A stretch of 64,000 nt of DNA from Streptomyces sp. NBC_01431 (GCF_036231355.1 NZ_CP109496.1:6572001-6636000); one strand, 5' to 3'. Numbered from the stretch's first letter, positions 16,255-25,057 are shown. The notes: generated by a model from the letters alone, not told the origin. Translations and numbers: made by a program.

Positions 16255-16842
16255 TCAGGCCGTACGCCCGGGGAGCGGAAGCGGCAGTCCGGGCAGGCCG
16301 TCGATGCTGGTGGCGACGTGCTCCTTCTTCGCGAAGTACTCGCTCAGGCTCTCGTCGTCCTCCCGCGCGAAGCGCTTGCCGTGCAGGTCGCGGTCCTCGT
16401 CGTACGTCATGAAGGGCACGGCGTATCCGCAGGTGTCGCGGACGAGTTCGGCGGTGACGACGACGATGGCGCGCAGGCCGTGCTGTGTGACGTCGATGCC
16501 GGTGAAGTGGCCGAGCAGTTCCTCGAAGCGCGGGTCGTCGCGGAAGACCGGCTCGCCCCTGCCGTGCACCCGCACGATGTTCGGCGGCCCCTGGAAGGCG
16601 CACCACATCAGGGTGATGCGGCCGTTCTCGCGGAGGTGGGCGATGGTCTCGGCGTTGCTGCCCGCGAAGTCGAGGTACGCCACGGTGTGGTCGTCCAGCA
16701 CCGCGAAGGAGCCGCCCAGGCCCTTGGGCGAGAGGTTGACGGTCCCCTCGCCGTCGAGCGGGGCGGTGGCGGTGAAGAAGATGTGCTGCTCTTCGATGAA
16801 GGTCCTGAGGCGTCCGTCTATGCGTTCGTAGGTCTTTCCCAT
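16255..16842 (-). CDS. pyridoxamine 5'-phosphate oxidase-family flavin/F420 protein
   Basis: The 195-residue protein has the split-barrel PNPOx fold: FFTATAPLDGEGTVNLSPKG at the N-terminus, a middle strand ITLMWCAFQGPPNIVRVHG, and the ERFEELL-type helix near residue 107. Proteins of this subgroup bind FMN or F420 and are rarely true PdxH enzymes. The C-terminal ~45 residues (DEDRDLHGKRFAREDD) are specific to the actinobacterial subfamily. It is divergent from argH across an intergenic region that carries the argH promoter. Confidence 0.8.
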   Translation of the reverse strand: MGKTYERIDGRLRTFIEEQHIFFTATAPLDGEGTVNLSPKGLGGSFAVLDDHTVAYLDFAGSNAETIAHLRENGRITLMWCAFQGPPNIVRVHGRGEPVFRDDPRFEELLGHFTGIDVTQHGLRAIVVVTAELVRDTCGYAVPFMTYDEDRDLHGKRFAREDDESLSEYFAKKEHVATSIDGLPGLPLPLPGRTA

Positions 16843-16931
16843 GGGGCGGATTATCCATCGCCCCGGGTGGGGGCGTCAGGCGGTTCTGCCCATGAGACGT
16901 GGTGGCCGGCGGGGAACGGCCTTTGAGAGCG

Positions 16932-16966
16932 TTGACAGAACATACGGCTCATTGCATAGTTATGCC
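16932..16966 (+). promoter_or_regulatory. argH promoter with ARG box
   Basis: TTGACA (16932-16937), a 17-bp spacer and CATAGT (16955-16960) form a good promoter. TTGCATAGTTATGC overlaps the -10, sharing the TTGCATA core with the argC promoter. ArgR is the expected repressor. The transcript leader would be roughly 120 bases. Confidence 0.75.
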
Positions 16967-17086
16967 TATCGCCGAGATCGTCGCCAGGCGCGACTTCACG
17001 TGAGCAGGACTCGTTACAAGACCGCCTCCCCGTTCCTTCGCGGCGGGGAGGCGGTGGCACATCCATCCTTCTGAGGAGCTTGAGCT

Positions 17087-18514
17087 GTGAGCAGCAACAA
17101 CGGTGACGTCCGGCTCTGGGGCGCCCGCTTCGCCGACGGGCCCGCTGAGGCGCTGGCGAAACTGTCCGCGTCGGTCCACTTCGACTGGCGGCTCGCGCCG
17201 TACGACATCGCGGGCTCCCGCGCGCACGCCCGGGTGCTCCACAAGGCGGGCCTGCTCACGGCCGACGAGCTCCAGCGGATGATCGCGGGCCTGGACCAGC
17301 TCGAAAGCGACGTCGCCGACGGCTCCTTCGCCGGCACCATCGCCGACGAGGACGTGCACACCGCCCTGGAGCGGGGCCTGCTTGAGCGCCTCGGACCCGA
17401 CCTCGGTGGCAAGCTGCGGGCCGGCCGCTCCCGCAACGACCAGGTCGCCACGCTCTTCAGGATGTACCTGCGCGACCACGCCCGGATCATCGGCGGCCTG
17501 ATCGCCGAGCTCCAGGACGCGCTGGTCGGCCTCGCCGAGGCGCACGCGGACGTCGCCATGCCGGGCCGTACGCACCTCCAGCACGCCCAGCCGGTCCTCT
17601 TCGCCCACCACGTGCTCGCCCACGTCCAGTCGCTGTCCCGGGACGCCGAGCGCCTTCGCCAGTGGGACGAGCGGACCGCCGTCTCGCCCTACGGTTCCGG
17701 GGCGCTGGCCGGTTCCTCGCTCGGGCTCGACCCGGAGGCGGTCGCCGCCGACCTCGGCTTCGAACACGGCTCGGTCGGCAACTCCATCGACGGCACGGCC
17801 TCGCGGGACTTCGTGGCCGAGTTCGCCTTCATCACCGCGATGATCGGCGTGAACCTGTCGCGGATCGCCGAAGAGGTCATCATCTGGAACACGAAGGAGT
17901 TCTCCTTCGTCACCCTGCACGACGCCTTCTCGACCGGATCGTCGATCATGCCGCAGAAGAAGAACCCGGACATCGCGGAGCTGGCGCGCGGCAAGTCCGG
18001 GCGCCTGATCGGCAACCTGACCGGGCTGCTCGCGACCCTGAAGGCGTTGCCCCTCGCGTACAACCGGGACCTCCAGGAGGACAAGGAGCCCGTCTTCGAC
18101 TCCTGCGACCAACTGGAAGTCCTGCTGCCCGCCTTCACCGGCATGATGGCGACGCTGACCGTCAACCGGGAGCGGATGGAGGAGCTCGCCCCGGCCGGCT
18201 TCTCACTCGCCACCGACATCGCCGAGTGGCTGGTCAAGCAGGGCGTCCCGTTCCGCGTCGCGCACGAGGTCGCGGGGGAGTGCGTCAAGGAGTGCGAGGC
18301 GCACGGCATCGAGCTGGACCAGCTCACCGACGCGCAGTTCGCCAAGATCTCCGAGCATCTGACGCCCGAGGTCCGTACGGTCCTCAACGTCGCGGGCGCG
18401 CTCGCCTCCCGCGACGGCCGGGGCGGCACGGCCCCCTCGGCGGTCGCCGTCCAACTGGCCGAGGTGAAGGCCGACTTGACGGTGCAGCACGCCTGGGCGA
18501 CCGCGAAGAAGTAG
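17087..18514 (+). CDS. argH: argininosuccinate lyase
   Basis: ArgH splits argininosuccinate into arginine and fumarate. The 475-residue protein has the superfamily signature GSSIMPQKKNPD containing the catalytic Ser loop, the THLQHAQPV segment (catalytic His), and RSRNDQVATLFRMYLRD near residue 110. The GTG start follows GAGGAGC. argG is not adjacent, so the lyase is transcribed on its own, consistent with the separate ARG-box promoter. Confidence 0.96.
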   Translation: MSSNNGDVRLWGARFADGPAEALAKLSASVHFDWRLAPYDIAGSRAHARVLHKAGLLTADELQRMIAGLDQLESDVADGSFAGTIADEDVHTALERGLLERLGPDLGGKLRAGRSRNDQVATLFRMYLRDHARIIGGLIAELQDALVGLAEAHADVAMPGRTHLQHAQPVLFAHHVLAHVQSLSRDAERLRQWDERTAVSPYGSGALAGSSLGLDPEAVAADLGFEHGSVGNSIDGTASRDFVAEFAFITAMIGVNLSRIAEEVIIWNTKEFSFVTLHDAFSTGSSIMPQKKNPDIAELARGKSGRLIGNLTGLLATLKALPLAYNRDLQEDKEPVFDSCDQLEVLLPAFTGMMATLTVNRERMEELAPAGFSLATDIAEWLVKQGVPFRVAHEVAGECVKECEAHGIELDQLTDAQFAKISEHLTPEVRTVLNVAGALASRDGRGGTAPSAVAVQLAEVKADLTVQHAWATAKK

Positions 18515-18533
18515 CCGGCCCAGCCCCGGCGCC

Positions 18534-18582
18534 CCATAGCCACGATGAGACATTCTTGTCTCATCGTGGCTATGGTTGTCTC
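18534..18582. promoter_or_regulatory. 19-bp perfect inverted repeat: TetR operator, leaderless promoter and possible argH terminator
   Basis: CCATAGCCACGATGAGACA (18534-18552) and TGTCTCATCGTGGCTATGG (18557-18575) pair perfectly around TTCT. The right arm contains TATGGT (18571-18576), six bases before the tetR ATG, the spacing of a leaderless promoter. A further half-site TGTCTCATG covers the start codon. The same structure lies 19 bases after the argH stop and could end that transcript. Confidence 0.75.
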
Positions 18583-19134
18583 ATGACCGTGGACCGAGAC
18601 CAGGTGCTCCGCACCGCAGCCGCCCTGCTCACCCGCAAGGCCACCGCCACCATGGACGAGGTGGCCCGCGCGGCCGGAATCGGCCGGGCCACCCTGCACC
18701 GCCACTTCGCCGGGCGCGAAGCCCTGGTCAGGGCGCTGGAGGAGCTCGGCATCCGGGAGCTGGAGTCGGCCCTGGACGCGGCCCGGCTCGACGAGGGCAA
18801 CGCCTGCGAGGCGCTGCGGCGCCTGGTGGCCGAGGTGGAGCCGGTCGCGGGTCTGCTCGCCTTCCTCGTCACCGAGAACCAGCTCTTCGAGGGCGAGCAG
18901 ATGAACGAGGGCTGGGCCCGCCTCGACGCCCGCGTCTCCGCGCTCTTCCGGCGCGGCCAGGAACAGGGCGAGTTCCGCATCGACCTCACCCCCGCCTGGC
19001 TCACCGAAGCCCTGTACGGGCTGATCGGCGCGGGCGCCTGGTCCGTGCAGGACGGCCGGGTCGCCGCCAAGGACTTCCAGTACATGATCGCCGAGTTGCT
19101 GCTCGGCGGCGTACGGCGGAGCGTGGAGAAGTGA
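18583..19134 (+). CDS. TetR family transcriptional regulator
   Basis: The 183-residue protein has a TetR-type helix-turn-helix at residues ~5-50 (VLRTAAALLTRKATATMDEV, GIGRATLHRHFAGREALV). The C-terminal helical domain should bind a ligand. The ATG at 18583 fits a leaderless transcript from the TATGGT just upstream. Its stop overlaps the start of the MFS transporter gene (GTGA). It is therefore a repressor co-transcribed with its likely target exporter, acting through the 19-bp inverted repeat. Confidence 0.92.
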   Translation: MTVDRDQVLRTAAALLTRKATATMDEVARAAGIGRATLHRHFAGREALVRALEELGIRELESALDAARLDEGNACEALRRLVAEVEPVAGLLAFLVTENQLFEGEQMNEGWARLDARVSALFRRGQEQGEFRIDLTPAWLTEALYGLIGAGAWSVQDGRVAAKDFQYMIAELLLGGVRRSVEK

Positions 19135-20666
19135 CCGCAACCCAGCCCCGGGCGCACCACGAGATCGGCCCGATGGGCCGCTGGCTCGCGCTCGCCGTTC
19201 TCGTGCTCGCTGTGCTGCTCGTCGCCGTGGACGCGACCGTGCTCGGCCTCGCCACGCCGTTCCTCAGCGAAGACCTCCAGCCGTCCGCCACCCAGCTGTT
19301 GTGGATCGGCGACGTCTACTCGTTCGTCATCGCCGGTCTGCTGGTCTCGATGGGCAGCCTCGGCGACCGCATCGGACGCAAGAAGCTGCTGCTCCTGGGT
19401 GCCACGGCCTTCGGCGCGGTGTCCGTGCTCAACGCGTACGCCTCCAGCCCGGAGATGATGATCCTCGCGCGGGCCCTGCTAGGCGTCGCGGGCGCCACCC
19501 TGATGCCGTCCACCCTCGCGCTGATCCGCAACATCTTCCACGACCCGAAGGAACGCAGCCTAGCCGTCGGCGTCTGGGGCGCCGCCGCCTCCGCGGGCGC
19601 GGCCGTCGGGCCGGTCGTCGGCGGGTTCCTGCTGGAGAACTTCTGGTGGGGCTCGGTCTTCCTGATCAACCTGCCCGTCATGGCCGTACTGGTCCTCGTC
19701 GGCATCAAGCTGCTCCCCGAGTCGCGCGACCCGAACCCCGGGCCCTGGGACCTCCTCAGCGTCGCGCTCTCCCTGGTCGGCGTGGTCGCCGTCATCTACG
19801 GGGTGAAGGAGGCCGCCGTCAACGGGTTCCACTGGGGCAGCGTGGCGGCGGGCGTGCTCGGCATCGCCGCACTGGTGTGGTTCGTACGGCGGCAGCGGAC
19901 CCTGGACTCGCCGCTCCTGGACATCCGGCTCTTCCACCACCGCGGCTTCTCCGGCGCCGTCCTCGCCGACCTACTCGCGATCCTCGGCCTGTCGGGCCTG
20001 GTGTTCTTCCTCTCCCAGTTCCTCCAACTGGTCCAGGGACGCTCGCCGTTGGAGGCCGGGCTCATCGAACTGCCCGCCGCCGTCGGCGCGGTGGGCGCCG
20101 GACTCGCGGCCGGCACGATCGCCCGCCGGACCTCGGTGAGTGCCGTGGTAGCCGGGGGCCTGGCGGCCATCGGCGTGGCGCTGGCCGCCTGCGTGGTGCT
20201 GGGCGCGGACACCAGGATCGTGTCCCTCGGCATCGCCCTGTTCGTCGGCGGCGTCGGCGCGGGCCTCGCGTTCACGGTGACGTCCGACGTCATCCTCTCC
20301 AGCGTCCCCAAGGAGCAGGCCGGCGCGGCATCGGCGGTCTCCGAGACCGCCTACGAACTCGGCGCCGCCCTCGGTATCGCCCTGCTCGGCTCGGTGGTGA
20401 CCGGCATCTACCGGGGCTTCCAGGCGCCGCCGGGCGTCCCCGCGGACGTCTCGGCCGCGGCGCACGACTCGCTGGGCGGGGCGGTGGAGGCGGCCGCGAA
20501 GCTCCCGCCCGAACAGGGGCAGGCCCTCTTGGCCGCGGCGAGGCACACGTTCACCGACGGCTTCCAGACGGCGGCGGGGGTCGGCTGGGGGGTGCTGTTC
20601 GCCACCGCGCTCGTGGCGTGGTTCTTGCTGCGCGGCCAGAAACTGGCCGACGGGGTCGAACACTGA
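19131..20666 (+). CDS. MFS transporter, DHA2 (14-helix) drug:H+ antiporter type
   Basis: The 511-residue membrane protein has about 14 hydrophobic helices. Motifs of the EmrB/QacA branch are visible: VDATVLGLATPFL in helix 1, GDRIGRKKLLLLG in loop 2-3 (motif A), and WGAAASAGAAVGPVVGGFLL (motif C, antiporter). It should export lipophilic or cationic compounds using the proton gradient. The GTG start overlaps the tetR stop, so it is controlled by that TetR. The substrate is unknown. Confidence 0.92.
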   Translation: MTATQPRAHHEIGPMGRWLALAVLVLAVLLVAVDATVLGLATPFLSEDLQPSATQLLWIGDVYSFVIAGLLVSMGSLGDRIGRKKLLLLGATAFGAVSVLNAYASSPEMMILARALLGVAGATLMPSTLALIRNIFHDPKERSLAVGVWGAAASAGAAVGPVVGGFLLENFWWGSVFLINLPVMAVLVLVGIKLLPESRDPNPGPWDLLSVALSLVGVVAVIYGVKEAAVNGFHWGSVAAGVLGIAALVWFVRRQRTLDSPLLDIRLFHHRGFSGAVLADLLAILGLSGLVFFLSQFLQLVQGRSPLEAGLIELPAAVGAVGAGLAAGTIARRTSVSAVVAGGLAAIGVALAACVVLGADTRIVSLGIALFVGGVGAGLAFTVTSDVILSSVPKEQAGAASAVSETAYELGAALGIALLGSVVTGIYRGFQAPPGVPADVSAAAHDSLGGAVEAAAKLPPEQGQALLAAARHTFTDGFQTAAGVGWGVLFATALVAWFLLRGQKLADGVEH

Positions 20667-20689
20667 CCCCCCGGGCAGGGGCCGGGCGG

Positions 20690-21361
20690 TCAGGCCGCCT
20701 TCGCCTTCGTGGCGTACATGTCCACGTACTCCTGCCCGGACAGCCGCATGACCTCGGCCATCACCGAGTCCGTCACGGCCCGCAGCACATACCGGTCGCG
20801 GTCCATGCCCTCGTAACGCGAGAACTCCATCGGCTCGCCGAACCGGACCGTCACCTTGCCGGGGCGCGGCATGCCGGCACCGCCCGGCTGGAGCTTGTCG
20901 GTGCCGATCATCGCGAACGGCACGACGGGCGCGCCCGTCATCAGGGTGAGCCGCGCGACGCCGGTACGGCCCCGGTACAGGCGGCCGTCGGGGGAGCGGG
21001 TGCCCTCGGGGTAGATGCCGAACATCCGGCCGTCCTCCAGGACCCGGCGGCCGGTCATCAGGGCTGCCACACCGCCGTTGGCGCCGTCCCGGTCGACCGG
21101 GATCATGCCGACCCCGGTGAAGAACCACGCCATCAGACGGCCCTTGAGTCCCTTGCCGGTGACGTACTCGTCCTTGCCGATGAAGGAGACCTGCCGGTCG
21201 CACACGATGGGCAGCACGATCGAGTCGATGAACGTCACGTGGTTGCCGGCGAGGATGACTGGACCGGTGCCCGGGATGTTCTCGGCGCCTTCCACCTGTG
21301 GGCGGAACATCAGGCGCATGATCGGTCCGAGCACTGCCTTGATGAGCGCGAAGCGGGACAA
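20690..21361 (-). CDS. plsC: 1-acyl-sn-glycerol-3-phosphate acyltransferase (PlsC type)
   Basis: The protein of about 223 residues has the acyltransferase box NHVTFID (H-x4-D) and the second block YPEGTRS. It should acylate lysophosphatidic acid at the membrane during phospholipid synthesis. The TTG at 21361 is chosen because GGAGG lies 5 bases before it and the protein then starts LSRFALIKAVLGP. An ATG at 21442 would add 27 residues unlike the family. It is transcribed alone, convergent with the MFS gene. Confidence 0.88.
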   Translation of the reverse strand: MSRFALIKAVLGPIMRLMFRPQVEGAENIPGTGPVILAGNHVTFIDSIVLPIVCDRQVSFIGKDEYVTGKGLKGRLMAWFFTGVGMIPVDRDGANGGVAALMTGRRVLEDGRMFGIYPEGTRSPDGRLYRGRTGVARLTLMTGAPVVPFAMIGTDKLQPGGAGMPRPGKVTVRFGEPMEFSRYEGMDRDRYVLRAVTDSVMAEVMRLSGQEYVDMYATKAKAA

Positions 21362-21625
21362 CGGGCCCTCCGGGGTCGTCTGGGTCGGGGTGGGATGTCT
21401 GTGCAGGTGAGGACGATACTCGCGGGTCAGCGCTGATCGCACATCGGGTTCACGGAGTGGATACGCACTGTTGACATGTGTTTCCGCCGGGTTCCCCGCC
21501 CCTTCGCTCCCATGTACCCGCGAAGTACCCCGTTTTTAAGGCCGGTCGGCCTAGGCTCGTCCTCTCGCTTTGACAGGTGCGGGACAGCAGGAACCAGTGG
21601 GGTCCAGTACGGCGAAGGAGTGTTC

Positions 21626-22786
21626 ATGACTGAGGGTGAGCGGATGAGCCCGGGGCGGCGTGCGGTGCTCGGGGCGGCGGGCGCGGCCGTGCTCGGTACG
21701 GCGGCCGCCGGACTCACGGCCCCGCCGGCTTCGGCCGCGCAGCGCGGCGGCGCGGGCCGGGGCGGCTACCGGGACCTGCCTGTTCCGTACGTCATAGGAC
21801 ACCGCGGCACCGCCGGGTACCGGCCCGAGCACACGCTCGGCTCCTACCAGCACGCCCTCGACCTCGGTGCCCACGTCATCGAGCAGGACCTGGTGCCCAC
21901 CAAGGACGGGCATCTGGTGTGCCGCCACGAGAACGACATCTCGGCCACCACGAACGTCGGCGACCACCCCGAGTTCGCGGCGCGCAGGACGACCAAGAGC
22001 GTCGACGGGACCGCCGTCACCGGCTGGTTCACCGAGGACTTCACCCTCGCCGAGCTCAAGACGCTGCGGGCCAAGGAGCGCATCCCCGGCAACCGCCAGC
22101 ACAACACGCTGTACGACGGCCGCTGGGACGTCCCCACCTTCGAGGAGGTGCTGCGCTGGGCGCAGGAGCAGGGCCGGCGCCTGGGCCGCCGGATCTGGCT
22201 GCACTCCGAGACCAAGCACCCCACCTACTTCCGGGGCATCGGGCTGCCCCTGGAGGACCGGGTCGCCGGGCTCCTGCGCCGCTACGGGCGCCACCGCGCC
22301 GATTCCCCGCAGTTCCTCGAATCGTTCGAACCCAGCAGCATCCAGCGCCTGGCCGAGCTGGTGGACACCCCGTCCGTGGTGCTGCTCTCCAACGCCGGCA
22401 CCAAGCCGTGGGACTTCGTGGTCAGTGGCGACCCGCGCACCGTGGACGACCTGGTGAAGCCCGAGGGCCTGCGATGGATCGCCTCGTACGCCCAGGGCAT
22501 CGGCCCCACCCTCGACCTGATCATCCCGAAGGACGCGGCTGGGAAGCTGACCCGGCCGACCACGCTGGTGCGCGACGCCCACCGGCAGGGTCTGATCCTG
22601 CACCCCTACACGATGCGCAACGAGAACACCTTCCTGCCCGCCGACTTCCGGCGCGGCGCCGACCCCAATGCCTACGGGGACGCGTTCGGGGCGTTCAAGA
22701 CGTACTTCGCGACCGGCATCGACGCGGTGTTCTCCGACAACGCGGACACTGCGCTCCTCGCCGCCAACGACTTCCGCAAGCAGTGA
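21626..22786 (+). CDS. secreted glycerophosphodiester phosphodiesterase
   Basis: The 386-residue protein hydrolyses glycerophosphodiesters to glycerol-3-phosphate. GDPD catalytic features are present: HRGTAGYRPEHT (His59, Arg60, Glu68), IEQDL (Glu86, Asp88) and CRHEN (His101). The N-terminus has twin arginines (R11-R12) before a hydrophobic stretch and an ASAA cleavage site, so it is probably exported by Tat. The start ATG follows GAAGGAG. It may serve phosphate or glycerol scavenging; no PHO box was identified. Confidence 0.9.
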   Translation: MTEGERMSPGRRAVLGAAGAAVLGTAAAGLTAPPASAAQRGGAGRGGYRDLPVPYVIGHRGTAGYRPEHTLGSYQHALDLGAHVIEQDLVPTKDGHLVCRHENDISATTNVGDHPEFAARRTTKSVDGTAVTGWFTEDFTLAELKTLRAKERIPGNRQHNTLYDGRWDVPTFEEVLRWAQEQGRRLGRRIWLHSETKHPTYFRGIGLPLEDRVAGLLRRYGRHRADSPQFLESFEPSSIQRLAELVDTPSVVLLSNAGTKPWDFVVSGDPRTVDDLVKPEGLRWIASYAQGIGPTLDLIIPKDAAGKLTRPTTLVRDAHRQGLILHPYTMRNENTFLPADFRRGADPNAYGDAFGAFKTYFATGIDAVFSDNADTALLAANDFRKQ

Positions 22787-22824
22787 CGGGGCCGCGCGGG
22801 AATTTCCCCACGTACGAGTGACAA

Positions 22825-23367
22825 GTGCCCGCCGTGGAAACCGCCTTCCGCGGCGGGCGCGTCCCGCCCGGCATGGATCTCGTCACAGAGCTCAGCCCGC
22901 TGCTCGCCGCCGAGGCCGCGGCCGAGGCACCCGGTACCGGAGTCGATGCCGCCGACCTCGAACAGGCCGTCTGGGTAAGGCTGTTGGAACAGCACCCGTC
23001 CGACCCGGCGCACTGGGTGCGCACCGCCGTACGGGCCGAAGCACGCCGCGCCCGCCGGCTTAGGCGTCAGGAACGGCCGTACGGCAGCGCCCCCGCCGCC
23101 GACCCGGACCCCGGTCCCGAACTCGCCGCCATCACCGCCGAGCGGCGCCGCATCCTGCGCGCGGCGATCGGCCGTACTCCGGGCAACTGCCCCCGTCTGC
23201 TGACCGCGCTGCTCTCGCCCAAGGACCCCACCTACCGGGAAATCGCAGGGGAGTTGGATATCTCACAGGGCAGTCTGGGGCCGATGCGTTCCCGTTGCCT
23301 GGGATGCCTGCGCAGAATGCTGGCGGCGGAGGTTGCGGCTCCTGAACGCGGGGGAAAGGAGCGGTAG
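22825..23367 (+). CDS. small ECF-like sigma factor / region-4 HTH protein
   Basis: The 180-residue protein has an N-terminal segment like sigma region 2 (DLEQAVWVRLLEQHPSDP, then WVRTAVRAEARRARRLRR) and a C-terminal sigma-70 region 4 HTH (YREIAGELDISQGSLGPMRS). The -10-recognition part is poorly conserved, so promoter recognition is uncertain. The start is uncertain: GTG 22825 could be leaderless behind TACGAG, and ATG 22873 is the alternative. No anti-sigma gene is adjacent; a GNAT gene follows after 36 bases. Confidence 0.7.
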   Translation: MPAVETAFRGGRVPPGMDLVTELSPLLAAEAAAEAPGTGVDAADLEQAVWVRLLEQHPSDPAHWVRTAVRAEARRARRLRRQERPYGSAPAADPDPGPELAAITAERRRILRAAIGRTPGNCPRLLTALLSPKDPTYREIAGELDISQGSLGPMRSRCLGCLRRMLAAEVAAPERGGKER

Positions 23368-23403
23368 ACAACCGGGGACCAGTTGAGCGAGAGGCATGCA
23401 CAC

Positions 23404-23907
23404 ATGGGCATGAGCGTGACCATCTCTGCGGCCGGCGCACAGGATGCCGAGCAGATACTGAAGCTGCAGTACCTGTGCTACCAGAGCGAGGCCGAGCTGT
23501 ACGGCGACTACTCGATCGAGCCCCTGACGCAGACCCTGGACGGCCTGCGGAGCGAACTCTCCACGGGATACGCCCTGGTGGCCCGGCTCGGCGGCGAGGT
23601 GGTGGCCTCGGTGCGAGGCCGGGTCGACGAGTCCGGAACCGGCCGGATCGACAAGCTGATCGTCCACCCCCGGATGCAGCGGCACGGCCTGGGCGGCCGT
23701 CTCCTGAACGCCATCGAGGCCCATTTCGCGGCGCGGCTCGCCGCCAAACGCTTCCAGCTCTTCACGGGCCACCGCAGCGAGTCGAACCTGCGGCTGTACC
23801 GCAAGCACGGTTACGCGACCATCGGCACGGAGTCGGTGAGCGCGCGCCTTTCCCTGATCACCCTCGAAAAGGAAGCGGCACCGCAGGAGTTCGTCGCGAG
23901 CGCGTAG
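23404..23907 (+). CDS. GNAT family N-acetyltransferase
   Basis: This is a 167-residue GNAT. Motif A is seen as LIVHPRMQRHGLGGRLLNAI, with the RLYRKHGYATIG segment near the C-terminus. The ATG at 23404 lies about ten bases after GAGAGG; a second ATG at 23410 is possible. It is close behind the small sigma-like gene on the same strand and may share its transcript. The acceptor is unknown. Confidence 0.82.
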   Translation: MGMSVTISAAGAQDAEQILKLQYLCYQSEAELYGDYSIEPLTQTLDGLRSELSTGYALVARLGGEVVASVRGRVDESGTGRIDKLIVHPRMQRHGLGGRLLNAIEAHFAARLAAKRFQLFTGHRSESNLRLYRKHGYATIGTESVSARLSLITLEKEAAPQEFVASA

Positions 23908-23997
23908 GCGCTCCGCGGGGCGTGCGGACACCCGGCTGCGGGCCGACCGCGGCTGATCGCGCGGTTTCCCGCGCGCCCCTTGTGGCGCGGCAGCGCC

Positions 23998-24414
23998 TCA
24001 GCGCTTGGCCCGCCTCAGCCACAGCATGCCCAGCACCGGCAGGATCACCGGGATGAACACGTAGCCCATGCCGTAGTCCGACCACACCGTGGCGTCCGGG
24101 AAGGCGGAGGCGTCCGCCAGCGTCCAGGTGCCGACGATCAGCACGAAGAGGAGCTCCGCCGCGCAGCACACCAGCGCTGCCCGGCGGGCCTTCTCGCCGC
24201 CGCGCACGAGCGAGTACGTGATGAAGCCGTAGACGCAGGCCGCGATCGCGGACAGCACGTACGCCAGCGGCGCCTTGCCGAAGTCCATGATCATCTGGAC
24301 GATCGAGCGGGACGCGGCGGCGACGGTGAACACCCCGTAGAACCAGACGAGTACCCGGCCGGGCCCGGAGCCGAGCTTCGGGGCGGGCGTGGTGTCAGTG
24401 GCGGACTCGGTCAC
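23998..24414 (-). CDS. integral membrane protein of unknown function
   Basis: The 138-residue protein has about four transmembrane helices (VLVWFYGVFTVAAASRSIVQ, YVLSAIAACVYGFITYSLV, AALVCCAAELLFVLIVGTW, YVFIPVILPVLGMLWL). No catalytic motif is seen. The GTG start at 24414 follows GGGAGG by six bases. It is the second gene of a two-gene membrane operon, starting 2 bases after the upstream stop. Confidence 0.75.
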   Translation of the reverse strand: MTESATDTTPAPKLGSGPGRVLVWFYGVFTVAAASRSIVQMIMDFGKAPLAYVLSAIAACVYGFITYSLVRGGEKARRAALVCCAAELLFVLIVGTWTLADASAFPDATVWSDYGMGYVFIPVILPVLGMLWLRRAKR

Positions 24415-24416
24415 GG

Positions 24417-24776
24417 TCAGCCTCCCCAGATGTCGTAGAGACGCACTTCGAGCACGGCCAGCACCACGGCGCCCGCCGACACCGTCACCGACCCCCACTT
24501 GGTCCGCTCGGACAGCGAGAGGAACCCCGCCGCCGGGACGGCCGCGAAGGCTCCGGCCAGATACGCGATGAAGATCGCGGTGCCCTGCGCGGGCTTCTCG
24601 CCGCGACCGAGCTGCACCAGACCGACCACCAGCTGCGCCAGCGCCAGGACGGCGACCACGGCCATGCCGATGAAGTGCCAGTCCTTGGTGGGCTGGTCCC
24701 GGTATGCGGCGAAACCGCACCAGGCTGCGAGGGCGAGCGCGGCGGCGGCGACCGCGACCGTCAGGGCGTCGAGCAT
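24417..24776 (-). CDS. small integral membrane protein of unknown function
   Basis: The 119-residue protein has about four hydrophobic helices (for example LTVAVAAAALALAAWCGFAA and HFIGMAVVAVLALAQLVVGL). It has no recognisable domain. The ATG at 24776 is chosen because the first helix begins right after it; no clear ribosome site is visible. It precedes the other membrane gene by two bases, and the two probably work together. Confidence 0.65.
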   Translation of the reverse strand: MLDALTVAVAAAALALAAWCGFAAYRDQPTKDWHFIGMAVVAVLALAQLVVGLVQLGRGEKPAQGTAIFIAYLAGAFAAVPAAGFLSLSERTKWGSVTVSAGAVVLAVLEVRLYDIWGG

Positions 24777-24847
24777 GGGGACGAGGGTATTACGGGCCGA
24801 AAGGCCCGATGCGCTCACCCCCACCCCCGCCCGTAGGGTCGGGAAGC

Positions 24848-25057
24848 GTGAAGATCCACGCCGATGCCCTGCTGTTCGACAACGACGCAACCCTCGTCTC
24901 CTCCATGGAGTCCGTCACCCGCTGCCGCATGACGACCGTGGCCTTGACCACAACGCACCGGGCCGACGAGCTCGTCGCGGACGTGGTGGTGGGCGACCTC
25001 TCGGCGGTGTCCGCGCAGGCCACGAGTGGTGGAGTGGAGATCACCACGGCGGAGTGA
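24848..25057 (+). pseudogene. internally deleted HAD-family sugar phosphatase
   Basis: The first ~26 codons match the N-terminus of HAD phosphatases (IHADALLFDNDATLVSSMES). The family DxDGT motif reads DNDAT, so the conserved Gly is Ala. The last ~45 codons match the family C-terminus (THRADELVADVVVGDLSAVS). The ~150 residues normally between, including motifs II-III and the cap, are absent, and the junction near base 24930 stays in frame. The remaining 69-residue product could not be a phosphatase. Confidence 0.75.
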
